Source of the DNA: Sulfurovum sp.
Lineage (GTDB): Bacteria; Campylobacterota; Campylobacteria; Campylobacterales; Sulfurovaceae
Direction of reading: 5' to 3'
Assembly: GCA_027049035.1 (NCBI GenBank)
Contig: JALTVI010000115.1
Span: 1 to 64,000 of the forward strand
Length of the DNA: 64,000 nt
Below are positions 53,750 to 61,437 of the stretch, in pieces. The position numbers and the translations under genes were made by a program. A model generated the notes under the pieces. That model worked only from the letters and a program-made list of their open reading frames with translations, ran no database searches and was not told where the DNA came from. Positions within the stretch are counted from its first letter, which is position 1; each line of letters begins with the position of its first letter.

Positions 53750-53916
53750 TTTTGGTACCTGATCGGCGATCTATCGTCCGCGCTCGTATCTTTCGGTTTG
53801 TGTGCAAAATTTTCAAAGCTTTGATCGTTTGCACCGTGATTAGACTCTTTTTTGTCGCTGCATCCCGTCATACCGATAACCAATGCAAGGCTCATGCCGA
53901 TTACAAATCTTCTCAT
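53746..53916 (-). CDS. Small lipoprotein, TrbK-like
   Basis: 56 aa from ATG 53916 (MRRFVIGMSLALVIGMTGCSDKK), which gives a clear lipobox (GMTGC); the upstream start in the track adds an unrelated extension. The mature part is polar and ends FENFAHKPKDTSADDRSPIRYQK, almost the same tail as TrbJ next door. Position right after trbJ and lipoprotein nature match TrbK, the entry-exclusion lipoprotein. Assignment is inference. Confidence 0.65.
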   Translation of the reverse strand: MRRFVIGMSLALVIGMTGCSDKKESNHGANDQSFENFAHKPKDTSADDRSPIRYQK

Positions 53917-53926
53917 CGTCGCCCCC

Positions 53927-54736
53927 TTATCGTTGATACCTAATCGGTGATCTATCGTCGCTATGCGTATCGTCGGGTTCTTTCGCAAAACTCTCTACCG
54001 ATGCGCGTCCCATCTGATCTTCTTGGTTTTGTGCCGCGATATACTCCGCTTGCAGGTTGGCTTGGGTCATAATCGTTTTTTGCAACTTTTGCAGTGACTG
54101 CGTTTGATGATAGGCTAACTGGTTTGCAACGGCAATAGCCGCTTCGGTACCCTTGGCACTGTTCATCGCCTGACGTAAACGCCCCATAAACAGTTGATCG
54201 TTGTGCAAGTCGCGCTCCTGTATCCCAAGCGTTTTAAGAGCATTCAAAGCTGTATCTCGCGTACTTTGATAGATCGTTTTGTACGCTGCCTGAAAGCTCT
54301 GTGCCGTTGCGCCGTTTTGGGTGAGAAACTGATCATATCCGCGAAATATTTGGTTAAACCGCTGATCGATATTGGCGGCGGTGTAGCTTATTGCCTGCCC
54401 TTGCTCCATTGATCGTTTCATCTGCTGTGCCATATTGAGGAAGTTTTGCTTCATGTTCTCCGGCAGCCGTCCGATGTTTTGCACCATCATCCGCAAGCCC
54501 ATGATCTTGCGCTGCCAATCCTGCCATTGGTTCTGCCATTGCAGCAGTTGGGTATAGTATTGCTGGAGTTGTTTGGTGTAGGAGGCTGCACGATCTCCAA
54601 TATCCGCCGCCCATTGTGCGTCTTGAGTGATTTCGAGGCTTCCACCAAAGCCGCCAACGCTACCGGCATTTGCCGAAGTTGTGAAAAACATTGCTGCCGC
54701 CGCTGCCGAAATTCCCAGTTTTTTGATTGTTTTCAT
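53927..54736 (-). CDS. trbJ: P-type conjugative transfer protein TrbJ
   Basis: 269 aa with a signal peptide (MKTIKKLGISAAAAAMFFTTSANA). The mature region is helical with Gln-rich stretches (YTKQLQQYYTQLLQWQNQWQDW), typical of TrbJ/VirB5-like proteins, with the IGRLPENMKQNFLNMAQQM region in the middle. It ends SFAKEPDDTHSDDRSPIRYQR. It precedes the TrbK-like gene by 10 nt. TrbJ helps pilus assembly. Confidence 0.88.
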   Translation of the reverse strand: MKTIKKLGISAAAAAMFFTTSANAGSVGGFGGSLEITQDAQWAADIGDRAASYTKQLQQYYTQLLQWQNQWQDWQRKIMGLRMMVQNIGRLPENMKQNFLNMAQQMKRSMEQGQAISYTAANIDQRFNQIFRGYDQFLTQNGATAQSFQAAYKTIYQSTRDTALNALKTLGIQERDLHNDQLFMGRLRQAMNSAKGTEAAIAVANQLAYHQTQSLQKLQKTIMTQANLQAEYIAAQNQEDQMGRASVESFAKEPDDTHSDDRSPIRYQR

Positions 54737-54769
54737 CGTTTTTACTCCTTTGTGATTTAGATGAAAGAT

Positions 54770-55048
54770 TCAAAGCTCCAGCGGAGCCAAACTCTCTGCC
54801 GTCTGCTTGATCACCCGAAGTTTCATCTCCGCCCTTTCCAATGCGATCAAAAGTGCATCGGCACCGTTGACCGGTGCAGGCTGAGTTCTCATGAGGTGAT
54901 CCGCCAACCGTGACCGCGCCGCATCAAGCTCTTGATCGGCATCGATCATCTCCTGTACTTCTGCCTCCTCCATCTGGAGAATGGAGCAAAACGCCGCCGT
55001 TTCGCCCTGCATCCACTCCAAAAAGTCATTTGCCTTGATTAGCTTCAT
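54770..55048 (-). CDS. Small hypothetical helical protein
   Basis: 92 aa, acidic and helical, no signal. LEWMQGETAAFCSILQMEEAEVQEMIDADQEL is followed by a second helix (LIALERAEMKLRVIKQTAESL). It overlaps the replisome-organizer-like gene by 4 nt, so they are translated together. Function unknown. Confidence 0.65.
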   Translation of the reverse strand: MKLIKANDFLEWMQGETAAFCSILQMEEAEVQEMIDADQELDAARSRLADHLMRTQPAPVNGADALLIALERAEMKLRVIKQTAESLAPLEL

Positions 55049-55902
55049 TTACTTGCCTCCTTGTGTTTATGTTGGATCCATTGGTAAATATCCTTTTTGG
55101 CGTAGCTATAATCATCCGTACCATCATCAAAAAAGAGATGCAGGTGGCTACCGACATCTACTACGCGGTTGATTTGTTTATTTCCCAGTGAATACCCTAC
55201 TAACTGTGTATAGTCAAACTCTTGGATTTTCCGTTTCGTCTCCTCCTGTTGTTTGTTTTGTAGATACTCTTGCTTCCATTTTGTAAAAGCCTCCAGTGCA
55301 TCTTCGTTCCCCTCACGAAATTTCTTACGCATCGTTGATCGATATGCCGGTGGATTTTTTGCGGTTGAACAATACTCTTCAAGCCATCGCTGAAAAAGTG
55401 GGTCGCTTTCTGTCTCTGTGTCTGTCTCTGTCTCTATCTCTATCTCTGTCTCTGTCTCTAGCGTCACACTTTCATCACCGCTTCGTAACCGGTGCGTCAC
55501 ACCTGCGTCACAATGTGACGATGGAAGCTTTTTCTTACCGCTTCTCAAGCGTCTCATTCGTACTGCCGAAGCGGTTTCAGTACCGATATTTTCGGCTGCA
55601 TAAGGCAAGAAGTATTTACCTTGCTCCATCCCCTCAAGCATTCCGTGATTGGAAGCATATTCCAGGACAAATCTCACCGTTTTGGCATCTTCATTGATCT
55701 CTAATGCGATCTCTTCCTCTATCGTTTCAAAAATGCCTTGATACACGATGATCCCACTTGTAGGTATGCTGTATGTGAGAATTTTGATATACGCCAAAAC
55801 ATAGGTATCGCCGCCAGGTATGCTTTGCAATTTGCGTATGCGTAGATCGTCGAAGAAATCCCGCTTGAACTTGAGCCAGTAATAGCGTTTCTCTTTTGCC
55901 AT
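55045..55902 (-). CDS. Phage replisome organizer-like replication protein
   Basis: 285 aa. The N-terminal ~110 residues (YYWLKFKRDFFDDLRIRKL, GDTYVLAYIKILTYSI) match the phage replisome-organizer N-terminal domain, a winged-helix origin binder. A low-complexity stretch follows (about 18 alternating Glu/Thr/Ile residues), encoded by repeated hexamers. The C-terminal ~100 residues are helical. It is a candidate initiator for replication of the excised element. Overlaps neighbours on both sides. Confidence 0.75.
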   Translation of the reverse strand: MAKEKRYYWLKFKRDFFDDLRIRKLQSIPGGDTYVLAYIKILTYSIPTSGIIVYQGIFETIEEEIALEINEDAKTVRFVLEYASNHGMLEGMEQGKYFLPYAAENIGTETASAVRMRRLRSGKKKLPSSHCDAGVTHRLRSGDESVTLETETEIEIETETDTETESDPLFQRWLEEYCSTAKNPPAYRSTMRKKFREGNEDALEAFTKWKQEYLQNKQQEETKRKIQEFDYTQLVGYSLGNKQINRVVDVGSHLHLFFDDGTDDYSYAKKDIYQWIQHKHKEASK

Positions 55903-56102
55903 CAGTCAGCCTTTGGTTTGGCTCTTCTGATATTAGCTTCAATGAATTTTTTCAGATCTTCATATTTGTAATAAACCTTATTACCTATCTTTAAGTATTC
56001 TAATTGTCTCTTGGATCTGGCAACATTTTGAGTGTTAATTGGAATTGGGGGAATATCCATTATTCCTTTTTCAACTTCTTTTGGCGTTATCCATTTTGAC
56101 AT
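55902..56102 (-). CDS. Helix-turn-helix DNA-binding protein, AlpA/excisionase-like
   Basis: 66 aa from ATG 56102 (MSKWITPKEVEKGI), because the longer ORF start lacks a ribosome-binding site. The sequence has a MerR-like head (QNVARSKRQLEYLKIGNKVYYKYEDLKKFIEANI) with a wing strand. First gene of the minus-strand module, divergent from the regulator-like gene at 56202, with palindromic DNA between them. Confidence 0.72.
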   Translation of the reverse strand: MSKWITPKEVEKGIMDIPPIPINTQNVARSKRQLEYLKIGNKVYYKYEDLKKFIEANIRRAKPKAD

Positions 56103-56115
56103 TTTCAATCCTTTA

Positions 56116-56128
56116 TTGCATAATGCAA
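56116..56128. promoter_or_regulatory. Candidate operator TTGCATAATGCAA
   Basis: Perfect inverted repeat TTGCAT-A-ATGCAA in the divergent intergenic region of 56102 and 56202. Related half-sites occur at ATGCAAT (56164-56170), TTGCATAATGG (56195-56205) and TTGCATATTGCATAA (56237-56251). The clustering suggests cooperative repressor binding. Which protein binds is unknown. Confidence 0.5.
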
Positions 56129-56201
56129 GATTTAATTGTATTTGTATCAATAAAGTTATTATAATGCAATAGAAATCAAAAGTCAAGCTGAAAATTGCAT
56201 A

Positions 56202-57080
56202 ATGGTTAAAAAAATAGATATAATTTCATTTATAAATTGCATATTGCATAAAAAAGAGGCTCTTGTGAAGATTTCTAAAAATGATATTTATTCTAAATTA
56301 TTTGGATTTAATCCCTCTACTCTTTATAGATGGAGGGAGAATGAAGAGGAACGACCAGTTTTAGGTTTAATAGATAATATCTTTACACTCTCTGAGCTAA
56401 AAGAGTGGGTCGAAAACAGGGTAATTCCTGCGAGATTTAAAGTACTCCAAGAGCAAGAGCTTGTCTATAAATACGCGAAGCATCAATATTTTAATGTGAT
56501 GGAGACAATTGGAAGCCTTGGCGATATAGCCAATAAAGACTTTATGGATTTCTACTTCAATGTTCTGGTATTCGCTAAAAACAATGTAGAGCAGCAAACA
56601 ACCTATAGTCCGTTTGATATCCAAAAGTCAAGTATTCTCTATGCCGCACGAAACGGGTTCGCCCTTGAAACGCATAATGATGGATTGATGCCAAAATTTG
56701 AAGCAGGCATAGAGCTACTTTCCCATTTTGATTGTTATATCAATCAATTTATTCTTGCAAACATTTTACAAGACTTTCAGCCTATGATAAATACGGAAAT
56801 AGACGATAGCGGCTTTAAGATCGATGTGAGTGTTGAAGCCTATCTACATGCGCTTCTCTTTGCACTTTACGAAGTGCATACGGATAAACCTTATGATGAA
56901 AAGAGAATAATACTGCTTGCTCTGCTAAATGAGTTTTATTCTTTTTTTCGCCTGTCAACAATCTCTGATCAGGAACTTGAGACAGTTTCTTTGGATACCG
57001 CTCTAAAAAAGCATTTTGATATTGTGCAAAAGCATTTTGATAAGCTGATGGAGGGTATTCAAACGACTGGAAATATGTAA
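56202..57080 (+). CDS. Hypothetical protein with HTH-like N-terminus
   Basis: 292 aa (or ~271 from GTG 56265, which has AAGAGG upstream). The first ~70 residues resemble a DNA-binding head (FGFNPSTLYRWRENEEERPVLGL). The remaining 220 residues are helical (YKYAKHQYFNVMETIGSLGDI). AT-rich compared with neighbours. It faces the replication module and is convergent with the candidate nuclease at 57097. It may regulate the element; not recognised. Confidence 0.6.
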   Translation: MVKKIDIISFINCILHKKEALVKISKNDIYSKLFGFNPSTLYRWRENEEERPVLGLIDNIFTLSELKEWVENRVIPARFKVLQEQELVYKYAKHQYFNVMETIGSLGDIANKDFMDFYFNVLVFAKNNVEQQTTYSPFDIQKSSILYAARNGFALETHNDGLMPKFEAGIELLSHFDCYINQFILANILQDFQPMINTEIDDSGFKIDVSVEAYLHALLFALYEVHTDKPYDEKRIILLALLNEFYSFFRLSTISDQELETVSLDTALKKHFDIVQKHFDKLMEGIQTTGNM

Positions 57081-57096
57081 CTTTTCAAAACCGGAT

Positions 57097-57960
57097 TTAA
57101 AATTTTGGACCAGATGAATTTCTCCAGGTATTAGTTATTTCTTTATTTTCCTTTTTCTTCTTTTCTTTCTCATCATTCTCGAATTTTACATACACATTTG
57201 GATTAGGATTGAATGGGGGCGTTTGTCCCGGTGTAGGAGTCGGTTCGAAACCCGGACCATGTATATCTGCTTTTATGATAAACTTTGGCTTTATCTTCTT
57301 ATTTCCTTCTGCAATCTTAATCGTTTCCTTGCTGAAATCTAAATCAAAACCGTTAAGAAATCTATTTAGTTGAGTTGGTAGTGTTGTTGTCTTTGTTACC
57401 TCAATATCATCTAACTTCAATTGTCTATCATTTATATTTTTAGCATCTACCAATTGTTTTAGAAATTGTGTTTCCAATATAGGTAAAAAAGAATTGTGAG
57501 AATACAAAAGATAGTAGGATGAAGTTGTATTTCCAAGAAATCTATTCATTTGTTCTTTCTCAAATCTGTAAAATTTATAATCGTATTCTTGGTAATCACG
57601 TTTTGCTTCAATAAATGAGACTCCGACAAAAGAACTGCCATTGCTCAGATGAAATTCAACTACAAAGGCAATGTCACCAAAATATTGTTCAGCTTTGCCG
57701 TTTTGCTTCCAAATATTGATATTGAAATGATGTTTCAAATTTGATTTTATTGCATAAGCCAAAGATCTTGTTATAAAATCTTCATCCCAGTTGTCTATAT
57801 CATCCTCTACTTTTATCATTTCATCAAACAATTGACATATGAGCGATTTATCAAAAACAAACCAATCTTTAAACAAGTTTCCATTATCTACACAAGCATC
57901 TTCATTTCCACTTTTATATAAATCAAAGGCTTTGTTTATAATGTAATCTAAAATTTGCAT
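57097..57960 (-). CDS. Putative PD-(D/E)XK nuclease-like protein
   Basis: 287 aa from ATG 57960 (MQILDYIINKAFD), preferred because GAGGGAAATTG lies just upstream; two longer starts exist. GDIAFVVEFHLSNGSSFVGVSFIEAKRDYQEY resembles the D...(D/E)xK core of PD-(D/E)XK nucleases (Asp, then ExK as EAK). A Pro/Gln/Asn-rich linker (PTPTPGQTPPFNPNPN) precedes a Lys/Glu-rich tail. It lies between element genes and could be a defence cargo nuclease. Function inferred only from the motif. Confidence 0.6.
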   Translation of the reverse strand: MQILDYIINKAFDLYKSGNEDACVDNGNLFKDWFVFDKSLICQLFDEMIKVEDDIDNWDEDFITRSLAYAIKSNLKHHFNINIWKQNGKAEQYFGDIAFVVEFHLSNGSSFVGVSFIEAKRDYQEYDYKFYRFEKEQMNRFLGNTTSSYYLLYSHNSFLPILETQFLKQLVDAKNINDRQLKLDDIEVTKTTTLPTQLNRFLNGFDLDFSKETIKIAEGNKKIKPKFIIKADIHGPGFEPTPTPGQTPPFNPNPNVYVKFENDEKEKKKKENKEITNTWRNSSGPKF

Positions 57961-58228
57961 CAATTTCCCTCTATGCTTCATTTGAGCATCCCCCGGATGC
58001 GAATACTCTTCAGGACGAAAAATGCCCACCTGTCGCTTGCGGCGGTGGACTTTTTACCCATCCTGCCTTTTATTCAACGTTCATTTTAATCCATTTTATT
58101 GCATTATACTGCATTTTATTGAAATACTCCTTCATATAAACAACATACAATAGCATAGTTAGGAATATTATAGGAATATATAACGAATATAATGGAATAT
58201 GAAAGTAAAACTATGGTATATTTATGGA

Positions 58229-58657
58229 ATGGATATAGCAAAACTTGACAAATACCTGCAACCTCGCAAACAATCGGTGCTTACCCCGTATCTGGAAGAG
58301 ATTCGCTACTTGGTAGAGCGTGGAGCTACACAAAAATCTATCCTGGAGTATCTCAAAAACGAAGAGGGAGTGGAAGTAACGCAATCCTACCTCTCGCGCT
58401 TTATCAAACGCTACATCACCGCCGGTGATACCACGCCAAAAAGAAAGCGTATCCCCGAACCTGTAGCCGAAGCCTCCATCGATGTACCGGCAGAGGATAC
58501 GGTGGAAAATAGAAAAGCCCCGAAGGAAACACCGGCAAAAACTCAGAAAGCCAAAGATCCACAAGATGAGAATAGTGATATCTCCAAAGAGGAGCGGGAG
58601 AAGATGCTCGAAGAGATGATCAAGCGTAATCAAAACGCCTTGGGCAAGTGGGCGTGA
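58229..58657 (+). CDS. TraK-like oriT-binding accessory protein
   Basis: 142 aa from ATG 58229 (MDIAKLDKYL); the start at 58199 is possible but overlaps a likely TATAAT at 58188-58193. LTPYLEEIRYLVERGATQKSILEYLKNEEGVEVTQSYLSRFIKRYI closely follows the pattern of plasmid TraK/TraK-like proteins (helical repeat ending in a RYI block). The rest is Pro/Lys/Glu-rich. Transcribed opposite to the transfer genes. A direct repeat follows its stop immediately. Confidence 0.7.
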   Translation: MDIAKLDKYLQPRKQSVLTPYLEEIRYLVERGATQKSILEYLKNEEGVEVTQSYLSRFIKRYITAGDTTPKRKRIPEPVAEASIDVPAEDTVENRKAPKETPAKTQKAKDPQDENSDISKEEREKMLEEMIKRNQNALGKWA

Positions 58658-58680
58658 GATTCACAGTTTTGTAGTCATAT
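58658..58680. repeat. Third copy of CACAGTTTTGTAGTCAT
   Basis: A copy preceded by GATT and followed by AT, just after the TraK-like gene. It matches 49336-49356 for 21 nt and 49362-49380 for 19 nt, in the same orientation. The two sets lie 9.3 kb apart and enclose the relaxase-to-TraK block. Confidence 0.75.
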
Positions 58681-58694
58681 TAGCCAGTCAAACA

Positions 58695-58922
58695 TTACGC
58701 CACACCCCATTTTCTCTTGTACTCTTCCACCAGTTCATCGGTGGTGATCTCTCCGTTTTCTACCCGAATAAGATCTTTTATATCCTGCTCATTCGGGAAA
58801 ATATCTTCGATAGCTTGGGTGCCGATCACCCAAAGAATCCGATCATACGCCTCTTGGCTGATCTGATCTTTGTACTTGTCCAAATATGCGATGCTTTGTG
58901 CTTTCTTCTGCTCCCATGTCAT
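58695..58922 (-). CDS. Small acidic protein, possible antitoxin
   Basis: 75 aa, helical. The C-terminus NGEITTDELVEEYKRKWG has the look of the C-terminal helix of VbhA/Fic-type antitoxins, but the S/TxxxE(G/N) inhibitory motif is not evident. It overlaps the 58919 gene by 4 nt. The set of three small genes upstream of it is described separately. Function unknown. Confidence 0.55.
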   Translation of the reverse strand: MTWEQKKAQSIAYLDKYKDQISQEAYDRILWVIGTQAIEDIFPNEQDIKDLIRVENGEITTDELVEEYKRKWGVA

Positions 58923-59191
58923 TTGGTCTCCTTTTGAGTATTTTGCCGCAATTTTTCTACAAGATCCATCCAGTGCTTGGCTGCATCTTTTAGCTTCCGT
59001 GCAGCTTCTTGATAGTTTATGTCTTTGAGATCTTTTTTATGAACGTCATTGATCCATATTGTGTTAAATTTCTCTTTGTCTTTTGCATATTGTTCTATTG
59101 CTACACCGTAAGTCACTTTGAGGCGGTGAAGTGCTGCTCCGGCACTGCTAAAGATCTCTCTTAGTGTGTCATATTCCATTGGTGTTGCCAT
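58919..59191 (-). CDS. Small helical protein, paralogue A
   Basis: 90 aa, MATPMEYDTLREIFSSAGAAL start, KKDLKDINYQEAARKLKDAAKHW in the middle. About half the positions match the next gene upstream (59204). The two arose by tandem duplication. A poly-helical structure is likely. Overlaps the 58695 gene by 4 nt. Confidence 0.65.
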   Translation of the reverse strand: MATPMEYDTLREIFSSAGAALHRLKVTYGVAIEQYAKDKEKFNTIWINDVHKKDLKDINYQEAARKLKDAAKHWMDLVEKLRQNTQKETK

Positions 59192-59203
59192 CGCCGTTCC
59201 CCT

Positions 59204-59449
59204 TTAGTTGGTTTCCATATCAATCCAAGGCTTTGCGGCATCTTTCATCTTTTGTGCAGCTGCTTGGTAGTCTATCTCTTTGAGGTCTTTTCGTTTGACC
59301 TCATTGAGCCATACCTGGACAAAGTTATCCTCTGCATCTTTGAATTGTGCTGCATCGATACCCTGCTGTGTCTCAAGTCTTGTAAGTGCCGCCATCGCAG
59401 AGCTGTAAAGCTCTCTTAGTGTGTCGTATTCCATCGGTGTTGCCATCAC
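59204..59449 (-). CDS. Small helical protein, paralogue B
   Basis: 81 aa (80 if the second ATG is used). MEYDTLRELYSSAMAAL and KRKDLKEIDYQAAAQKMKDAAKPW align with the 58919 protein. 12 nt separate the pair. It overlaps the RHH-like gene at 59446 by 4 nt. No recognised family. Confidence 0.65.
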   Translation of the reverse strand: MMATPMEYDTLRELYSSAMAALTRLETQQGIDAAQFKDAEDNFVQVWLNEVKRKDLKEIDYQAAAQKMKDAAKPWIDMETN

Positions 59450-59856
59450 TGCTCCTTGTGTTGAAATCGATCCAAAAGTAGATTGACCGTTTGCGAAAGG
59501 TTCAGCCCCAGGGCTTTCGCCTGAGCCGAGAGCCGCTCGTGTACCTCTTTATCCAAGGTCACCTGAGTGCGTTTGTGCCGGTTGCGTGATTTGCCTACCC
59601 GCATGGCTACACGGAGTTTCCCCAGCTGCTCTTCGCTGAGATTCTCCCTGATCCACTCGTTGAGCCGCTCAAAGACCGACGCATCCACAGGCAGCGTCTC
59701 ATCGAAGTGCTGCAAGGCTTCACGGGCTTTGTCTTTGTTTACGGATTCACGCCAAAAAGAGGGGCTTTTGTCAAAACTGCGACGCAGATACGCCAGGGCG
59801 ATGGTGTACTCTTCTTCATCCCTGATTCGCCACCGATTGGATCGCTGCATCGTCAC
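59446..59856 (-). CDS. Ribbon-helix-helix-like DNA-binding protein
   Basis: 136 aa. The C-terminal ~40 residues (KRTQVTLDKEVHERLSAQAKALGLNLSQTVNLLL) form a strand-helix-helix DNA-binding head, similar in order to MatP or large CopG-type regulators. The N-terminal ~90 residues are helical (DEEEYTIALAYLRRSFDKSPSF). First gene of a four-gene minus-strand unit. It may regulate these genes. Confidence 0.7.
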   Translation of the reverse strand: MTMQRSNRWRIRDEEEYTIALAYLRRSFDKSPSFWRESVNKDKAREALQHFDETLPVDASVFERLNEWIRENLSEEQLGKLRVAMRVGKSRNRHKRTQVTLDKEVHERLSAQAKALGLNLSQTVNLLLDRFQHKEQ

Positions 59857-60204
59857 TCCTGGATATAATTGTTACATTGTAACATATATGAACTTATGGA
59901 TTTGACAAATTTAAAGAATATTCAACATTCCGACTATCAATAAAAGGATCCGCTCTTGATGAAAGTTTTGACCCCCATTCATATATTTTATGGAGTAAAA
60001 TGCCCAATATTCCGAAGCTTTTAGCCGTCATCTTTTAAAATTGGTCTAGAAAAAACCATATGTTTTTCTAGATATTTGGTGAACCGAGGTCATAAAACGG
60101 CATATAGTTTTATTTGTTGTTTCTAAAATCCAGCCAATTCTTCTAAAGCTTCACTTACAATATGTTATAATAGTAAAAAATAATACCGATGAAAGGAGGC
60201 GGTC
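59857..60204. other. Intergenic region with inverted repeat
   Basis: No supportable gene. An imperfect inverted repeat CTAGAAAAAACC / TGTTTTTCTAG lies at 60046-60071, followed by TATTTGG. An AAAGGAGGCGGTC ribosome-binding site and a TATAAT at 60165-60170 precede the gene at 60205. Confidence 0.45.
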
Positions 60205-60510
60205 ATGCTGCACTACCGACGACGCAACTCTACCGAACCGATACCCCGGCAACGCATGCACCGTCATCCGTTGGTTACCCTGGTCAACTGGTCCTATGAC
60301 CGAAGCCGCCATCTGGACGAAGAGCGGCTTAGAGAGATTTTGAGCAGGTTCAACGAACACTATGCCCATATCTATCTGCGTATCTTCAACGAAGTACCGG
60401 CGGAAGTGCTATGGTCATTCGTCGCTGAAAACGGTTTGGATGAGAGCGACATAGAAAATATCTACAACCGAATGCATCGCTTCGGGGTCGATCTGCGTCC
60501 GCTTCGATAA
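60205..60510 (+). CDS. Small protein upstream of nucleotidyltransferase toxin, putative antitoxin
   Basis: 101 aa. Basic start (MLHYRRRNSTEPIPRQRMHRHP), then a helical segment (LDEERLREILSRFNEHYAHIYLRIFNEV). AGGAGG ribosome-binding site. It ends 1 nt into the AbiEii-like gene. Not an AbiEi/DUF4095 antitoxin by eye, so the pairing with the toxin gene would be unusual. Confidence 0.65.
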   Translation: MLHYRRRNSTEPIPRQRMHRHPLVTLVNWSYDRSRHLDEERLREILSRFNEHYAHIYLRIFNEVPAEVLWSFVAENGLDESDIENIYNRMHRFGVDLRPLR

Positions 60511-61412
60511 TGCACTCCTCTTTTGACTTCTCCGATCAAGCCCGACTCTTCGATATCGCCTTGGCGATTTTAGAAGATTACGGTATCACCGCCTGGTCAC
60601 TGGGCGGCGGTACGGCACTTTCGATGCTCTACTACCGACACCGGCTCTCATATGACATCGATATCTTTATCGAATCGTTTGGAGAGATCCAGCGTATTCT
60701 TGATCATCAAGAGGAAATCGCCGCCAACCTAGGTATCGATCGCAAAGCCATCCTCTCTTCTCCTACCGGCGTGACGTTTGTGCTTGACGATGAAGCACAC
60801 GGCTTGAAACTCGATTTTGTCTATTCTCCGGCGCTTACAAGCAAGCCTTTTGTGCAACGCGATGTGTTTAATCACACTGACATTACGGTGCAAACACCGC
60901 TGGAGATCGTCGCCAAAAAGCTCAAATTCCGTGAAAAAGCCACGATCCGGGACTTTGTAGACTACGCTATTGCCGAAGAGAAAGACGGGCTTTTGAGTAA
61001 GCTCAAAACGGAAAATGTAGTCGATATCGATCGCTACTTCGACTTGATCGAAAAATTCGATTCAATCTCCAAAACCCTTTTTGACGAAGAGTTGCGCTGG
61101 CTCATCCCAAATGCCGACATTTCCAAAGAGACATTCGCCGATACGATTTACGGGCTAATGAAGCCAAAAGGCAAAATGATCCGTGTAGCCGTCGATCCAT
61201 CCGGGGAAGTCGTCGCTTTCGATGAGTTTATCCCCGTCTACAAAGAGCATTACGTTCCGATCGGTGAGCTTGAAATCTACACGATCCCAAACACGGGGAT
61301 GGGCTACAAGGAGCTGATGAGGCTGGATAAAGCTAAGATTGTGGAGATGACAATCCAGGAAAACGATTCTCAATTTGGCGTTGAAACTCCATATAACGGC
61401 GATTCCGGATAA
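60510..61412 (+). CDS. AbiEii/AbiGii-type nucleotidyltransferase
   Basis: 300 aa. Nucleotidyltransferase core: SLGGGTALSMLYYRHRLSYDIDIFIE gives the GG(T)A and HRxSxDIDxF motif typical for this family, with a third acidic residue expected in KLDFVYSP. TPLEIVAKKLKFR follows (LEIVAxKL). Toxins of this kind modify tRNA or block growth until the antitoxin neutralises them, giving plasmid maintenance or abortive infection. Overlaps the preceding small gene by 1 nt. Confidence 0.85.
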   Translation: MHSSFDFSDQARLFDIALAILEDYGITAWSLGGGTALSMLYYRHRLSYDIDIFIESFGEIQRILDHQEEIAANLGIDRKAILSSPTGVTFVLDDEAHGLKLDFVYSPALTSKPFVQRDVFNHTDITVQTPLEIVAKKLKFREKATIRDFVDYAIAEEKDGLLSKLKTENVVDIDRYFDLIEKFDSISKTLFDEELRWLIPNADISKETFADTIYGLMKPKGKMIRVAVDPSGEVVAFDEFIPVYKEHYVPIGELEIYTIPNTGMGYKELMRLDKAKIVEMTIQENDSQFGVETPYNGDSG

Positions 61413-61437
61413 AGGAAGTATTTTGGGAAAAGAGCGG

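Noticed and set aside
58025-58060. GC-rich hairpin near CCACCTGTCGCTTGCGGCGG as an oriT
   Set aside because: It has a stem and T-tract like a terminator; no nic-site consensus could be recognised.
58695-58922. VbhA antitoxin call for the 75-aa protein
   Set aside because: The diagnostic S/TxxxE(G/N) motif is not present and no Fic protein is adjacent.
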